The notes under the pieces are model-generated. The model did no database searches and was not told the DNA's origin. It was given only the letters and a program-made list of their open reading frames with translations. Of a stretch of DNA of 64,000 bases, positions 33,192 to 41,880 are shown one piece after another; position 1 is the first letter of the stretch, and each line of letters opens with the position of its first letter. Both the position numbers and the translations under genes were made by a program. The stretch is from Paenibacillus jilunlii (GTDB taxonomy: Bacteria; Bacillota; Bacilli; Paenibacillales; Paenibacillaceae): the NCBI RefSeq assembly GCF_900102965.1, contig NZ_FNGM01000012.1:9196-73195 (forward strand). The letters are read 5' to 3'.

Positions 33192-34043
33192 ATGATTATT
33201 GATGCACATGTACATCCGATTTATTTTGATACGATTTGCGGGGATGATTCCGTCCTGAAATTCCGTTCTGAGCAATTTGGTATCTATAAGCAGTCGCCAT
33301 ACAGTTATGAGGAAATTATAGCCGAAATGAATTTTGGAAAAATCGACCGTTCTATTCTGCTTCCACTTGATTTAACCACACAAAGCGGCGGCAGTATTGT
33401 AACTAATGAGGAGATCAAGAAGATCATAGATCGTCATCCCGATTCATTCATTGGATTTGCCAGTGTAGACCCGTATCGTAAGGATGCGTTGGAGGTTTTG
33501 GAGAATGCCTTTGCCAATCTGAAGCTAAGCGGGCTAAAGCTGAATCCGTCCAAGCAGCAGTTTTATCCTGATGATAAGCTATTGTGGCCGATCTACGAGA
33601 AGTGTAGAGAATACGATAAGCCAATCATGTTTCATGCCGGCTTGAGTTGGGAGCCTAATGCGCTTGCCAAGTATGCTAATCCAATTCATTATGAGCAGGC
33701 AGCTGTAGAATTTCCGGAACTGCGGATGTGTCTCGCCCATTTTGCCTGGCCATGGGTCAGGGAAATGATGATGCTGATGATAAAATATCCTAATGTCTAC
33801 ACAGATACCTCAATGCTGTATATGGATTCCTTTAATGATTTTATGGAGCGTATTTTTATGAAGGAAATGGACCCGCTGACCCTTGAACGCAATTTTGCCA
33901 AGCAAGTGATGTTTGGATCAAATACCCCAAGGTTTCGTGCGTTTAAATTAAAAAAGGCTATAGAAAATCTGCCGTTTAGCGAAAAGGTAAAGGCGAACAT
34001 TTTTGGTGGAAATGCACTTGCATTTCTGGGGGAGGGGAAATAA
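33192..34043 (+). CDS. Amidohydrolase_2 family (TIM-barrel) protein
   Basis: The 283-residue metal-dependent hydrolase of the ACMSD/amidohydrolase_2 type has an HxH metal motif in IIDAHVHPI (residues 6-8), His in MFHAGLSWEP and LAHFAWPW, and a late Asn/Asp region (FGSNTPRF). GGAGGAGG precedes the ATG. It follows the kinase gene by 35 bp. Family members hydrolyse or decarboxylate diverse cyclic or acylated compounds; the substrate here is presumably that of the kinase or its product. Confidence 0.8.
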   Translation: MIIDAHVHPIYFDTICGDDSVLKFRSEQFGIYKQSPYSYEEIIAEMNFGKIDRSILLPLDLTTQSGGSIVTNEEIKKIIDRHPDSFIGFASVDPYRKDALEVLENAFANLKLSGLKLNPSKQQFYPDDKLLWPIYEKCREYDKPIMFHAGLSWEPNALAKYANPIHYEQAAVEFPELRMCLAHFAWPWVREMMMLMIKYPNVYTDTSMLYMDSFNDFMERIFMKEMDPLTLERNFAKQVMFGSNTPRFRAFKLKKAIENLPFSEKVKANIFGGNALAFLGEGK

Positions 34044-34047
34044 GCGA

Positions 34048-34476
34048 ATGAACAAATTAGTTTCAATCTCATGTATGTCGGAGCAAGCGGTTCAAATGAT
34101 AAATATTACTGAGGAAGTACACAGGATCGTTGCGGAATCAGGAATTACGAACGGTTTGGTCGCAGTAATTACGGCTCATACGACCACGGGGATTACAATC
34201 AATGAACCGCTGGAGTGTGTAGAAACAGATATATTACAACGGCTGGAGAAGCTTGTTCCTGATGATGATAAATATATTCACGCTCATTTTCTTCCATCCT
34301 ATGGAGCTACAAGCAATAACTCGCCAGGTCATCTGAAATCGATGCTGCTGGGAAATAGCTGTATGTTTCCTATTCAGGAATCCAGAATGGTATGTGGTTC
34401 AGCTCAACATATCTATCTTGTGGAGTGTGACGGTCCGCAGACCCGTAAAGTATATATTCAAATGATGGGTGAGTAA
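34048..34476 (+). CDS. YjbQ/UPF0047 family protein
   Basis: The 142-residue protein of the YjbQ family has the signature TAHTTTGITINEP (about residues 39-51), an acidic/His centre (HAHFLPSYGATSNNSPGHLK) and VECDGPQTRKVYIQ at the end. E. coli YjbQ shows weak thiamine-phosphate synthase activity, from which the database name comes; the true role is unsettled. It starts 4 bp after the amidohydrolase stop, with GAGGGG inside that gene, so the two are coupled. No thiamine gene is near, which argues for another role in this operon. Confidence 0.82.
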   Translation: MNKLVSISCMSEQAVQMINITEEVHRIVAESGITNGLVAVITAHTTTGITINEPLECVETDILQRLEKLVPDDDKYIHAHFLPSYGATSNNSPGHLKSMLLGNSCMFPIQESRMVCGSAQHIYLVECDGPQTRKVYIQMMGE

Positions 34477-34530
34477 TTAAAAACAAACTATGCCGTTTCT
34501 AATAACAGATACGCTAACAACAACCAGGAT

Positions 34531-34582
34531 CAACGGGGCTATTTTGCAAGCAGTTGTAACTGCTTGCCAAACAGCTCCGTTG
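34531..34582. repeat. Two-tier stem-loop after the YjbQ gene
   Basis: Outer arms CAACGGGGCT / AGCTCCGTTG (10 pairs, one G-U) enclose inner arms GCAAGCAGT / ACTGCTTGC (9 pairs, 4-nt loop). No T-run follows, so it is not a standard terminator. It may stabilise the operon's 3' end. Confidence 0.45.
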
Positions 34583-34706
34583 TTACGCTTCAAGGATAAT
34601 GAAGAGCGCACTGGCTGTAACATGCAAGTTAAAAGGCCATCCTCAGCGGAAGTCTTCCCTATCAGCCCACTCTATTCAACTGTCAATTTCCGTTAGCGGA
34701 ACGTAA

Positions 34707-35630
34707 TCAGAAAGCATTTTCCCTTATTTCATTTAGCTCTTCTGCGTTAAACACTCCTGCCTGGTACAGGTTGAAAAATTCCTCCGATACACTTTGGTCA
34801 AAAATAATCATATCATCCGAATTGACCGTCACCTTAATGCCATTGTCGTACAAAGTTCTTATGGGATGTGTTTGATAGTTCTCTACTCTGGAGAGCAGGA
34901 TATTGCTCGTTGGGCAAATGTTCAATTGGATGTGGTGGTCCGATAACCATCGCATCACCTGGGGAGAACGCGCAGCGGCGATTCCATGCTGTATTTGATC
35001 CAGCTCCAATTCTTCAGCCGCTTGTCTAACCAGTTCAGCCGTTCCAAATTCACCGGCATGTGCCTTCAGAATCAGTCCCTTATCCTTCGCCTTTCGAAAA
35101 ATCTTCTTAAAAGCAGGGACAGCAAATTCATCTCCGAATATGTCCATCGATTTGAAGTAATTAAGCTCCAGAAACTGATCTATCTTGCCTGCGGTCTCAT
35201 GCATTGGTGTATGTGTTAGAAACGCGATTTCCGGGACAAAAATAATCTCAGGAGCCACTCTCCGATGGATGTTCTGTATGGCTTGTATCAATTGTTCAGG
35301 GGAGTCATCGAACCAAGCCTCTTCACCAATGGTTACACTCATATGAAGTAAGGTAATCCCATCCGTTTTCGCCTGAGCAAAGGCAGCTTCTATACGCTTT
35401 TCATAACCAAGCCGGCCATTTAACAAAGGCTTAATATGTATGGCGTTCCACTGGTTCATCTCATGAAGATCTGCAAACTTAGGGCACTCAGGTATCTTTA
35501 CACCGCACCAGTCCTCAATATATCTCTTATTTCCGCCCCTGGTGATATGATTGTGTAAATCTGCTTTGGGTACTTTTCTCATTTCAGCCAAGCTATTCTG
35601 CTGTAAAGCCGCTATAAACTGATCTTTCAT
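34707..35630 (-). CDS. Adenosine deaminase family protein
   Basis: The 307-residue zinc hydrolase of the ADA family has DLHNH (metal HxH, about residues 25-29), KAHAGEFG (about 190-197, catalytic Glu), QHGI (about 214-217) and NSDDM (about 268-272). All catalytic positions are kept. It is a little shorter than typical ADA (about 330-340), mostly at the C-terminus. Deamination of adenosine or a relative is likely. It is convergent with the kinase operon and monocistronic. Confidence 0.85.
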   Translation of the reverse strand: MKDQFIAALQQNSLAEMRKVPKADLHNHITRGGNKRYIEDWCGVKIPECPKFADLHEMNQWNAIHIKPLLNGRLGYEKRIEAAFAQAKTDGITLLHMSVTIGEEAWFDDSPEQLIQAIQNIHRRVAPEIIFVPEIAFLTHTPMHETAGKIDQFLELNYFKSMDIFGDEFAVPAFKKIFRKAKDKGLILKAHAGEFGTAELVRQAAEELELDQIQHGIAAARSPQVMRWLSDHHIQLNICPTSNILLSRVENYQTHPIRTLYDNGIKVTVNSDDMIIFDQSVSEEFFNLYQAGVFNAEELNEIRENAF

Positions 35631-35665
35631 GAGTGGCTCGCCCCCTGGATTCTTAATAAAGGGTC

Positions 35666-35692
35666 AAAAGGCACCCGGATGGGTGCCCTTTG
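35666..35692 (-). terminator. Terminator of yjdF
   Basis: GGCACCC / GGGTGCC (7 bp, 4-nt loop) is followed by TTTTG on the minus strand, in the gap between yjdF and the adenosine deaminase gene. Confidence 0.8.
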
Positions 35693-35714
35693 TCTACAAC
35701 GTAAGCAGGTTCTG

Positions 35715-36125
35715 CTAGCGGCCGCGGTGTTTTTCTTTTGCTTTTTGCACCTTTAATTCCCTTTTACGTGCCAATGCTGCCTCCAACTGCTGTTTCGAAC
35801 CGGTCCGTCTCTCCTGCTTTCTTTTCTCATACTCCAGCTTGAGAGCCTCTTGTGCATAGGAAGAAACACCTTTTCTCCGTACCTCATTAGTTGCCTGCCT
35901 TGCAAGCCGCTTGGGACTGACCTTTTTCAGTTCAGACGGCTTTACGGCCACTTCCTCCGAAAGTCTGCTGGTAAGCTCCGACATCTCATTACGAATGAAC
36001 TGTAGAATTTCCTCGTCCTGAGGCTCTGGACCAAAAATGTACCTGACTGCTTTCAACTTTCCTTGGTCCTGATCCTCCAGGACTCCGACCCAATACTGAC
36101 CATCATGATAAACTGTAAGCTTCAT
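35715..36125 (-). CDS. yjdF: YjdF/DUF2992 family protein
   Basis: The 136-residue basic protein opens with KLTVYHDGQYWVGVLEDQD, typical of YjdF, and ends in a long lysine/arginine-rich helix (RARKRELKVQKAKEKHRGR-like). Its function is unknown, but in Firmicutes the gene is commonly preceded by the yjdF RNA motif, a riboswitch class responding to azaaromatic compounds. ATG at 36125 follows GAGGGGG; that site lies in a leader able to sequester it (see the next entry). Confidence 0.8.
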   Translation of the reverse strand: MKLTVYHDGQYWVGVLEDQDQGKLKAVRYIFGPEPQDEEILQFIRNEMSELTSRLSEEVAVKPSELKKVSPKRLARQATNEVRRKGVSSYAQEALKLEYEKRKQERRTGSKQQLEAALARKRELKVQKAKEKHRGR

Positions 36126-36265
36126 ATAAATCCCCCTCAATTGAATCGAAACGACGGACATCCCGAGGGGGGAAGGTTACTGACATGCCGTTCTGACCAA
36201 TACAGAGCCATGCATGTGCCTGGACTACCAACCAGGCTGTGTTTTCTCGTTTCAAGGAAAATTAT
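36126..36265 (-). promoter_or_regulatory. Structured yjdF leader, yjdF-riboswitch candidate
   Basis: On the minus strand the roughly 140-nt leader contains CCTGG...CCAGG and further short stems, then CCCCCCTC (complement of 36165-36172). This can pair with the Shine-Dalgarno GAGGGGG (complement of 36132-36138). Such pairing would hide the ribosome site. Position, gene and architecture agree with the yjdF motif RNA; I could not run a covariance model. Confidence 0.6.
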
Positions 36266-36610
36266 AGACGCCCTATGGGTTAATATCAAGACAGCGACAC
36301 TCAATAATATACCTGTTCTACATTTTAAGATTTTCTAATAATTAGAATTCGAACTATAGCAAGTGACCTAATCATTTTCCGCCTTATGGTACGGCCTTTT
36401 TATTGATTTACCTTGTAGAGTTGACCGGCACGTTATATTAGTCCCCAAATCTCATCTTGTCAAGAAATAATGTGGGATTGAGCGACATAGCGGGAGATCC
36501 CCCCATATGCTTTCGAAATATGAATGAATTTCCGAGTCTGAAGAGCAGTATCGCTTTTTCCAAATCACCCGGTTTCACGTAATATTTTCTTAGGTTATTA
36601 CGAAAGACAG
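36266..36610. other. Intergenic region with a weak remnant frame
   Basis: On the minus strand a GTG frame of about 46 codons (at about 36578 leftward, KPGDLEKAILLFRLGNSF) has reasonable composition but no Shine-Dalgarno or recognised family. It is probably a remnant or chance. Nothing else was recognised. Confidence 0.35.
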
Positions 36611-36625
36611 AAAAGGAGGTGCTAT

Positions 36626-36865
36626 ATGAACAGCATCGACAAAATAAGATTTATTCTTCTTTACGCTAAAACACCTGAAACAAATTGTTACGGGTACATG
36701 GAGCTGAATCAGGAGGGCAACATGATCGCGCTCTACAATAGGTATGGCGAAGAAATAGAAATGTACGGTGGACATGAATTTGTCAGGGTACGAACACTTG
36801 GCAAATTCGATGATGAAGACCGCGATAATTTTTATTCCTTGTTAGAAAGTGATGGTGTAGGATAG
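36626..36865 (+). CDS. Small hypothetical protein
   Basis: The 79-residue soluble acidic protein starts after AAAAGGAGG with ideal spacing, so it is very probably translated. It is rich in Tyr, Glu and Asp (GYMELNQEGNMIALYNRYG) with alternating strands suggesting a small beta-sheet fold. No family was recognised. It lies 74 bp before the MFS gene and may share its promoter. Confidence 0.6.
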   Translation: MNSIDKIRFILLYAKTPETNCYGYMELNQEGNMIALYNRYGEEIEMYGGHEFVRVRTLGKFDDEDRDNFYSLLESDGVG

Positions 36866-36939
36866 TCTGCCAGATTAGTCAGGGGGATATTGGTCATCCA
36901 AAAAACGAACGAAACGTTATAAGTATTCGGAGGTAGAAG

Positions 36940-38361
36940 ATGAACAAACAGGTTCAAGAGGCAGGCGAAATGAAGAGAAGGCAGATGCTAACCGCGCTGC
37001 TCATCGGTGCATTTGTTGCGTTTCTTAATGAAAATTTGCTTGCCAATGCGCTTCCCGGATTGATGCGGGAATTCGGGCGTGCCGCCGCGACTATACAGTG
37101 GTTATCGACGGGCTATATGCTCGTTATCGGCGTGCTGGTGCCGGTGACCGCATTACTGCAGCAATGGTTCACGACCCGCCAGATGTTCATGTCTGCGATG
37201 GCGTTATTTTTGGCCGGTACCTGCTTATGTGCAGCGGCGCCGGGATTCGGAATCTTGCTGACGGGCCGGGTTATTCAGGCTTGCGGGACAGGATTATTGG
37301 TCCCGCTCATGATGAATACGATTCTCGCCCTCTATCCACCAGAACGCCGGGGTGCCGCCATGGGACTCATGGGGCTGGTCATCATGGTCGCCCCTGTCAT
37401 CGGGCCGGCTTTGTCCGGTTTGATTATCGATACCTTTAACTGGCGTTGGCTGTTCTACATGGTGATTCCTGTTGCTTTGTTTGCGATTATTTATGCATTC
37501 CTGTACCTGAAGAATGCGACAGAAGTGACCAAGCCAAAGGTCGATCTTGTATCCATAGTGATGTCAACTGCCGGTTTCGGCTGCGTCACCTACGGCTTCA
37601 GCCACACAAGTGTCTCACTTGGGCCTGAAGGTTACGGAGTGATTGCAATTGGCAGCCTTTTCTTGCTTCTGCTTGTATGGCGCCAGCTTAAGATCAAAGA
37701 ACCGTTGCTCGATCTGTCCGTATTCCGGCAGCCCACTTTTTCTCTGGTTGCGGTATTGACTGTATTTCTGATGATGGTTCTATTCGCCACAACAACATTG
37801 CTGCCGTTCTATATGCAGGATGCGCTGAAGCTGACAGCGCTTGGGACAGGCTTACTTCTAATGCCGGGCAGCCTTTTGAACGGGATGCTGATGCCGGTGT
37901 CGGGCAAATTATTCGATAAATTCGGGCCGAGATTCGTCATTGTGCCCGGACTGTTCCTGATCGCCCTATCGTTGTGGCTGTTTACCGGCATCGACAGTGA
38001 TACAACACAAGGTTCCGTCCTGTTCAATCATGTCCTCTTATTCTTAGGCATGTCGTTCGTCGTCATGCCGGCTCAAACGGCAGGATTGAATCAGCTTCCA
38101 CGTCACCTGATCCCTCATGGCACAGCCATATACAATACACTTCAACAGATTGCAGGCGGAATCGGCATCGCTTTGTTCGTAGGCATCATGTCGTCAGGAG
38201 CCAATCGTTATCTTCACCATTCGCTCAATCCTACTGCGGTCCACGAGAAGGCACAAAGCATGGTTTCCGGTCTGCAAACGGTTTTTTGGATTGAATTTAT
38301 TTTTGCAGTGCTTATCTTGGTGCTGGGCTGGTTTATTAAAAAGCCACCTGAGCGTAGTTGA
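36940..38361 (+). CDS. MFS drug transporter, DHA2 (EmrB/QacA-like)
   Basis: The 473-residue protein has about 14 membrane helices. The DHA2 motifs include motif C in the fifth helix (GLVIMVAPVIGPALSGLII, about residues 145-165) and the loop 2-3 region. It is a proton-driven exporter of hydrophobic compounds of the LmrB/EmrB kind. CGGAGG precedes the ATG. No TetR or MarR gene adjoins it; the regulator is unknown. Confidence 0.87.
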   Translation: MNKQVQEAGEMKRRQMLTALLIGAFVAFLNENLLANALPGLMREFGRAAATIQWLSTGYMLVIGVLVPVTALLQQWFTTRQMFMSAMALFLAGTCLCAAAPGFGILLTGRVIQACGTGLLVPLMMNTILALYPPERRGAAMGLMGLVIMVAPVIGPALSGLIIDTFNWRWLFYMVIPVALFAIIYAFLYLKNATEVTKPKVDLVSIVMSTAGFGCVTYGFSHTSVSLGPEGYGVIAIGSLFLLLLVWRQLKIKEPLLDLSVFRQPTFSLVAVLTVFLMMVLFATTTLLPFYMQDALKLTALGTGLLLMPGSLLNGMLMPVSGKLFDKFGPRFVIVPGLFLIALSLWLFTGIDSDTTQGSVLFNHVLLFLGMSFVVMPAQTAGLNQLPRHLIPHGTAIYNTLQQIAGGIGIALFVGIMSSGANRYLHHSLNPTAVHEKAQSMVSGLQTVFWIEFIFAVLILVLGWFIKKPPERS

Positions 38362-38595
38362 TTCATTCCTGTATAAGCTGAACTGGAGAACTTGAAGGCT
38401 TGGGGAACACAATGAAACTCATAAGAAACTATGCTAAGTGGAAAAAGTAAAACTAAATGGCTGAAATCCGGGCTACAGAAGGTTCTAGTGGGATTTTGCA
38501 CACCTAATTCATATCTATTCACTAGCTTTGTTCGAATCATAAATGCCTAAGAGGATGACTTCCCGGTCTGCATTTGATTGTTTAGCCGGTTACAG

Positions 38596-39108
38596 CTAAC
38601 CGTCCCGCCGTTCTATCAGATAGAACATATAATCGGTCGGGACCCCGGTATACCCTTGCTGCCTCAGCATCGCGGTCACATTGCCCCGGTGATAGGTCCC
38701 ATGGTTAACCACATGCTGCAAAATGTCGGAGAAATGCGTATCGAAACGGCCGTACTTCGGGTGCCTGATCGTCATCGCCCTGTCCAAGTCGGGCGTACGC
38801 CGCAGCAAATCGCGGAACTGTTCGGCGACGAAGGCGAACAGCCGACGCATCTCGTCCACTGTTGTGTCCTGCGCTTCCTCTGTCCACTCCGGGATTCTCG
38901 GAAAAATATTCTCGTTTGGAACTTCCGCGAGCACGGACATATAGAGCTGTTCATACATGTACATGTGCCCAAATGTTTGAGACACAGACGGGAACACGCT
39001 CGTCACTTGCGCATGGAAGACATCCTTGGGAAGCTGCTCCAGGTGGGTGAATAACCGGTCATTCGCCCAAACATGGTATTCGTACAATTGATGCGGGTGT
39101 TGAAGCAT
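38596..39108 (-). CDS. DinB/YfiT family protein
   Basis: The 170-residue four-helix-bundle protein with the putative metal-site histidines of DinB-like enzymes: one in the first helix (YEYHVWANDRLF), and HVVNHGTYHRGNV near residues 130-142. Members are thiol-dependent S-transferases or of unknown function. I used the ATG at 39108, with GGTGG upstream; a longer frame has no site. It lies 100 bp after a WYL regulator on the same strand, with a perfect palindrome between. Confidence 0.82.
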   Translation of the reverse strand: MLQHPHQLYEYHVWANDRLFTHLEQLPKDVFHAQVTSVFPSVSQTFGHMYMYEQLYMSVLAEVPNENIFPRIPEWTEEAQDTTVDEMRRLFAFVAEQFRDLLRRTPDLDRAMTIRHPKYGRFDTHFSDILQHVVNHGTYHRGNVTAMLRQQGYTGVPTDYMFYLIERRDG

Positions 39109-39185
39109 GTATGAATCCACCTTTCCTTTATTCGTCGGTTTGGCTGCTACTGCCGCAGCCTTGTCTCTATCGTATACCGGGTTCA

Positions 39186-39202
39186 CTGACAACCGTTGTC
39201 AG
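39186..39202. promoter_or_regulatory. Operator-like palindrome before the DinB gene
   Basis: CTGACAAC-C-GTTGTCAG is perfect over 17 bp and lies between the WYL gene stop and the DinB gene. Its core (TGACA/TGTCA) is the same as in the palindrome of the first WYL locus (7938-7957), with a 5- instead of 6-bp centre. Confidence 0.5.
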
Positions 39203-39208
39203 CGAAGT

Positions 39209-40180
39209 TCAATCAGGGTTGTCTTCGTAATGTTTTGCGATTTTGCAGGCCATTTCCTGGATCTGTCGCTTAAGCTCAAGCGGCTCGCGAATGTGTATGG
39301 CTGTGCCGAACGTCATCAGATACATCGGAAGGTACTTGTTCATCGTCGGAACGTCCAGCAGAAACCGTGCCTCGCGATCGGTCCGTTCCGTCAAATAATG
39401 GCGTAGATGCCAGTGGCGGCAAACCGCGTTCAGGGTGTCGGGCTCTCCCGCGATACGGATGACCGTCAGTGGTCCGTCCGCCTCCCGTTCCCGCTTAGAC
39501 TGGTCGCGGAAATAGGCGGACGCGGAGAAATGCTCCGGCTTTTCGAACCTTGCTTCGGTCGGCTCCAGCCGCGCGATTCGATCCACGCGGAACGTCCGCA
39601 TTGCCTGCGACTGATGGCAAAACGCAACAACGTACCAATCGTTTCGGTCGTAAGCCAATCCGTATGGATCGACTTTACGTTCGCCGGCCTGTCCCGCGTT
39701 CTCTTTACGATAGGCGATGCAGACCGTTCGCCCCTCCTTCGCCGCCTGCTCCAGGTCCCGCAGCAACAGAACGCCGGAAGGCGGACGTACTGGAGAAATC
39801 ACATCCAAACCGCTTGTCTGGCTGGACAGATCGCAGCGCTGCTCTTCGTGCAGCCCGTTCTCGATCTTTTTCAATGCGCCTTCCAGCTCTTCCGTATACG
39901 GATAGCCGGCGCCTTGCGCAAATTTAAACGCGTCCACAAGCGCTTTCAACTCTACAGAGTTGAAGAACAAGGGCGCCTCCTTAAAGCTGTCCAGAATGCG
40001 AATGCCGCCGTCGTGGCCTGATTCCGCGACGACCGGCACGCCGCTGGCGCCTAATGCGTCGATATACCGGTACACGGTGCGGACGCTGATCTCCAAGTCG
40101 TCCGCGATCTGCGCGGCAGTGAGCTTCCTGCCGGATCGCAGCATCCACAGCATGGACAGCATGTTATCCCATTTTGCCAC
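39209..40180 (-). CDS. YafY-type HTH/WYL-domain transcriptional regulator
   Basis: The 323-residue product has an N-terminal HTH_11 domain (about residues 1-60, LTAAQIADDLEISVRTVYRY) and a WYL domain (about 150-230, RTVCIAYRKENAGQ and DWYVVAFCHQSQ). The C-terminal WCX-like extension covers about 240-320. GTG at 40180 follows GGGGG. It probably controls the DinB gene behind it through the palindrome at 39186-39202. It is only distantly similar to the WYL protein at 7994. Confidence 0.88.
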   Translation of the reverse strand: MAKWDNMLSMLWMLRSGRKLTAAQIADDLEISVRTVYRYIDALGASGVPVVAESGHDGGIRILDSFKEAPLFFNSVELKALVDAFKFAQGAGYPYTEELEGALKKIENGLHEEQRCDLSSQTSGLDVISPVRPPSGVLLLRDLEQAAKEGRTVCIAYRKENAGQAGERKVDPYGLAYDRNDWYVVAFCHQSQAMRTFRVDRIARLEPTEARFEKPEHFSASAYFRDQSKREREADGPLTVIRIAGEPDTLNAVCRHWHLRHYLTERTDREARFLLDVPTMNKYLPMYLMTFGTAIHIREPLELKRQIQEMACKIAKHYEDNPD

Positions 40181-40417
40181 CCGGAGTCCCCCTTTTCCTC
40201 GCGAAAATAAAACTGTTTTTGATATCGCATAATCATGTTAACACATAAACAAATGTTCGTAGCAAGTGCTAAGTCTATGTTTGACAACCCACTCGTTTCC
40301 TCAATATATACCGCCTGCTTTTTAATCTCACCTCACCTGTCTCCCTTGACTTAAGTCAATGCCCCTGCCCCGCCTCCTTAGTACAATGAAACCACAATCA
40401 AGAAGGGGGTTAGATTA

Positions 40418-41125
40418 ATGTCTGCAGCAGTGGCACGAACTGGGGGCGTTTCAATTGTTCTGATGGCGGCGGCGGCCGCTTTTTCGTATGGATATGTTCA
40501 TGGAAGTCTTGTGGTGGAGGGAAATCCAGCCGCCACCTTCGGCAACCTGCAGGCTTCTCCCCTGCTGTTCAGGGGTGAAATTCTGGGATGGCTTCTGATC
40601 TTGGCCTGTGACATCGCTGCGGCATGGGCGCTATACACGGTCCTGAAGCCTGTGCAGCCGGGCCTGTCCCTGCTGGGCGCATGGCTGCGTCTATCGTATA
40701 CGGCGGTATTGGGTGTTGCCGTCTCCAGCCTGGTTGCTGTCTCGCTGCTCACAGACAGGAGGGACCAGGCGCTTGCCGGCTTCACATCCGGGGAGCTGCA
40801 GGCGGAGATGATGCTTTTTCTCCGGGCTTTTGAAGCAGTATGGTCGATTGGACTGATTCTGTTTGGGGGGCATCTGCTGATTGTGGGCGTGCTGGCCTAC
40901 CAATCTGAGAATATCCCGAAAATCATTAGTGTTCTATTGCTGCTGGCTGCAGCCGGTTATATTGTGATCCATCTGTGCCGCACCCTTGTTCCTGAGTATG
41001 AGGAATTCATAGAAGTAATTGAACGGGTTTTTATGCTGCCGATGACCGCGGGGGAGCTGGGCCTTGGCCTATGGCTGTTGTTCAAAGTCCCGGCTCGGCG
41101 TGCCCGCGGTGAATCCGCTTCTTAA
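40418..41125 (+). CDS. DUF4386 family membrane protein
   Basis: The 235-residue protein has six to seven membrane helices, matching the DUF4386 pattern (RGEILGWLLILACDIAAAWALY, about residues 50-72; GGHLLIVGVLAYQS, about 150-163). Function unknown. GAAGGGGG precedes the ATG. Its last 44 bp overlap the end of a convergent Crp-type regulator, an unusually deep overlap for convergent genes. Confidence 0.82.
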   Translation: MSAAVARTGGVSIVLMAAAAAFSYGYVHGSLVVEGNPAATFGNLQASPLLFRGEILGWLLILACDIAAAWALYTVLKPVQPGLSLLGAWLRLSYTAVLGVAVSSLVAVSLLTDRRDQALAGFTSGELQAEMMLFLRAFEAVWSIGLILFGGHLLIVGVLAYQSENIPKIISVLLLLAAAGYIVIHLCRTLVPEYEEFIEVIERVFMLPMTAGELGLGLWLLFKVPARRARGESAS

Positions 41126-41678
41126 TCCGGCTCAGCGACTCCGGCGTCATGCCAAGGTAACTTGCCAACTGATGCTGAGGGACGCGGCTGATCAGTCCGG
41201 GTCTTTTATGAAGCAGAGTTTTCAGGCGTTCTTCGGGAGATGAGGCAATAAAAGCAGCGAACTCTTCCTGCACCTGGCCGAAGCTTTCCTCGATCATCCG
41301 GCGCGTCATGGTTTCGAGCTGCGTGTATTTGGCATACATCTCCCTTTCGGTATCCAGCCGCCCGACGACCAATACGCAATCCTCCAGACAGGTCAGGGTG
41401 TATTCCGATGATTTATCCGGCTTATGCGCATTGAAGGTGGAGATCGCCTGCTCCTCGGTATAGAAGTTGGAGGTGATATCCCGGCCCATAACGTCAACTG
41501 CATGCTGCCGCACACACCCTTTCAGGACAAAATAGCAATAACCCGGGACCTCACCCTGCTTAAGCAGAGTGGTTCCCTTGCGGTATTCTTTGACAATAAT
41601 TTCATCCAGAACCGCTTGCTGCTCTACTTCGCTCAAGGAGGTCAGCCGGGTCATATATTGGAGTAAAAGATGCTTCAT
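41082..41678 (-). CDS. Crp/Fnr-family transcriptional regulator
   Basis: The 198-residue product has an N-terminal cyclic-nucleotide-binding-like beta-roll (about residues 15-125; KGTTLLKQGEVPGYCYFVLKG) and a C-terminal HTH (about 160-190, VPQHQLASYLGMTPESLSRI). The Arg of the cAMP-binding signature is not evident, so it probably does not bind cAMP. AAAGGGAGG is upstream of the ATG. The deep 3' overlap with the DUF4386 gene implies antisense transcription at both ends. Confidence 0.85.
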   Translation of the reverse strand: MKHLLLQYMTRLTSLSEVEQQAVLDEIIVKEYRKGTTLLKQGEVPGYCYFVLKGCVRQHAVDVMGRDITSNFYTEEQAISTFNAHKPDKSSEYTLTCLEDCVLVVGRLDTEREMYAKYTQLETMTRRMIEESFGQVQEEFAAFIASSPEERLKTLLHKRPGLISRVPQHQLASYLGMTPESLSRIKKRIHRGHAEPGL

Positions 41679-41880
41679 GATTCAGCCGTCCTCCCTTTCA
41701 TGTCATCATGTGTACAACGAAATTCTCGGAAAACTGCCTGATCTGCATGAGGATGTGTTGGCCCTTCCATTTTATCATTAATCTCCGGGAGGTAAATCAC
41801 CCACTTTTATGGTGTTGTTGCTTAGATGAAATGCCCCTTCCCCCAGTCGTCCGCCTCCCTGCTTGGAACGGTACAAACTC

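Noticed and set aside
34048..34476. Thiamine-phosphate synthase
   Set aside because: The database name for YjbQ rests on weak activity; no thiamine gene or TPP riboswitch is near.
36441..36578. 46-codon GTG frame on the minus strand before the small hypothetical gene
   Set aside because: Reasonable composition but no Shine-Dalgarno and no known family; kept only as a note in the intergenic entry.
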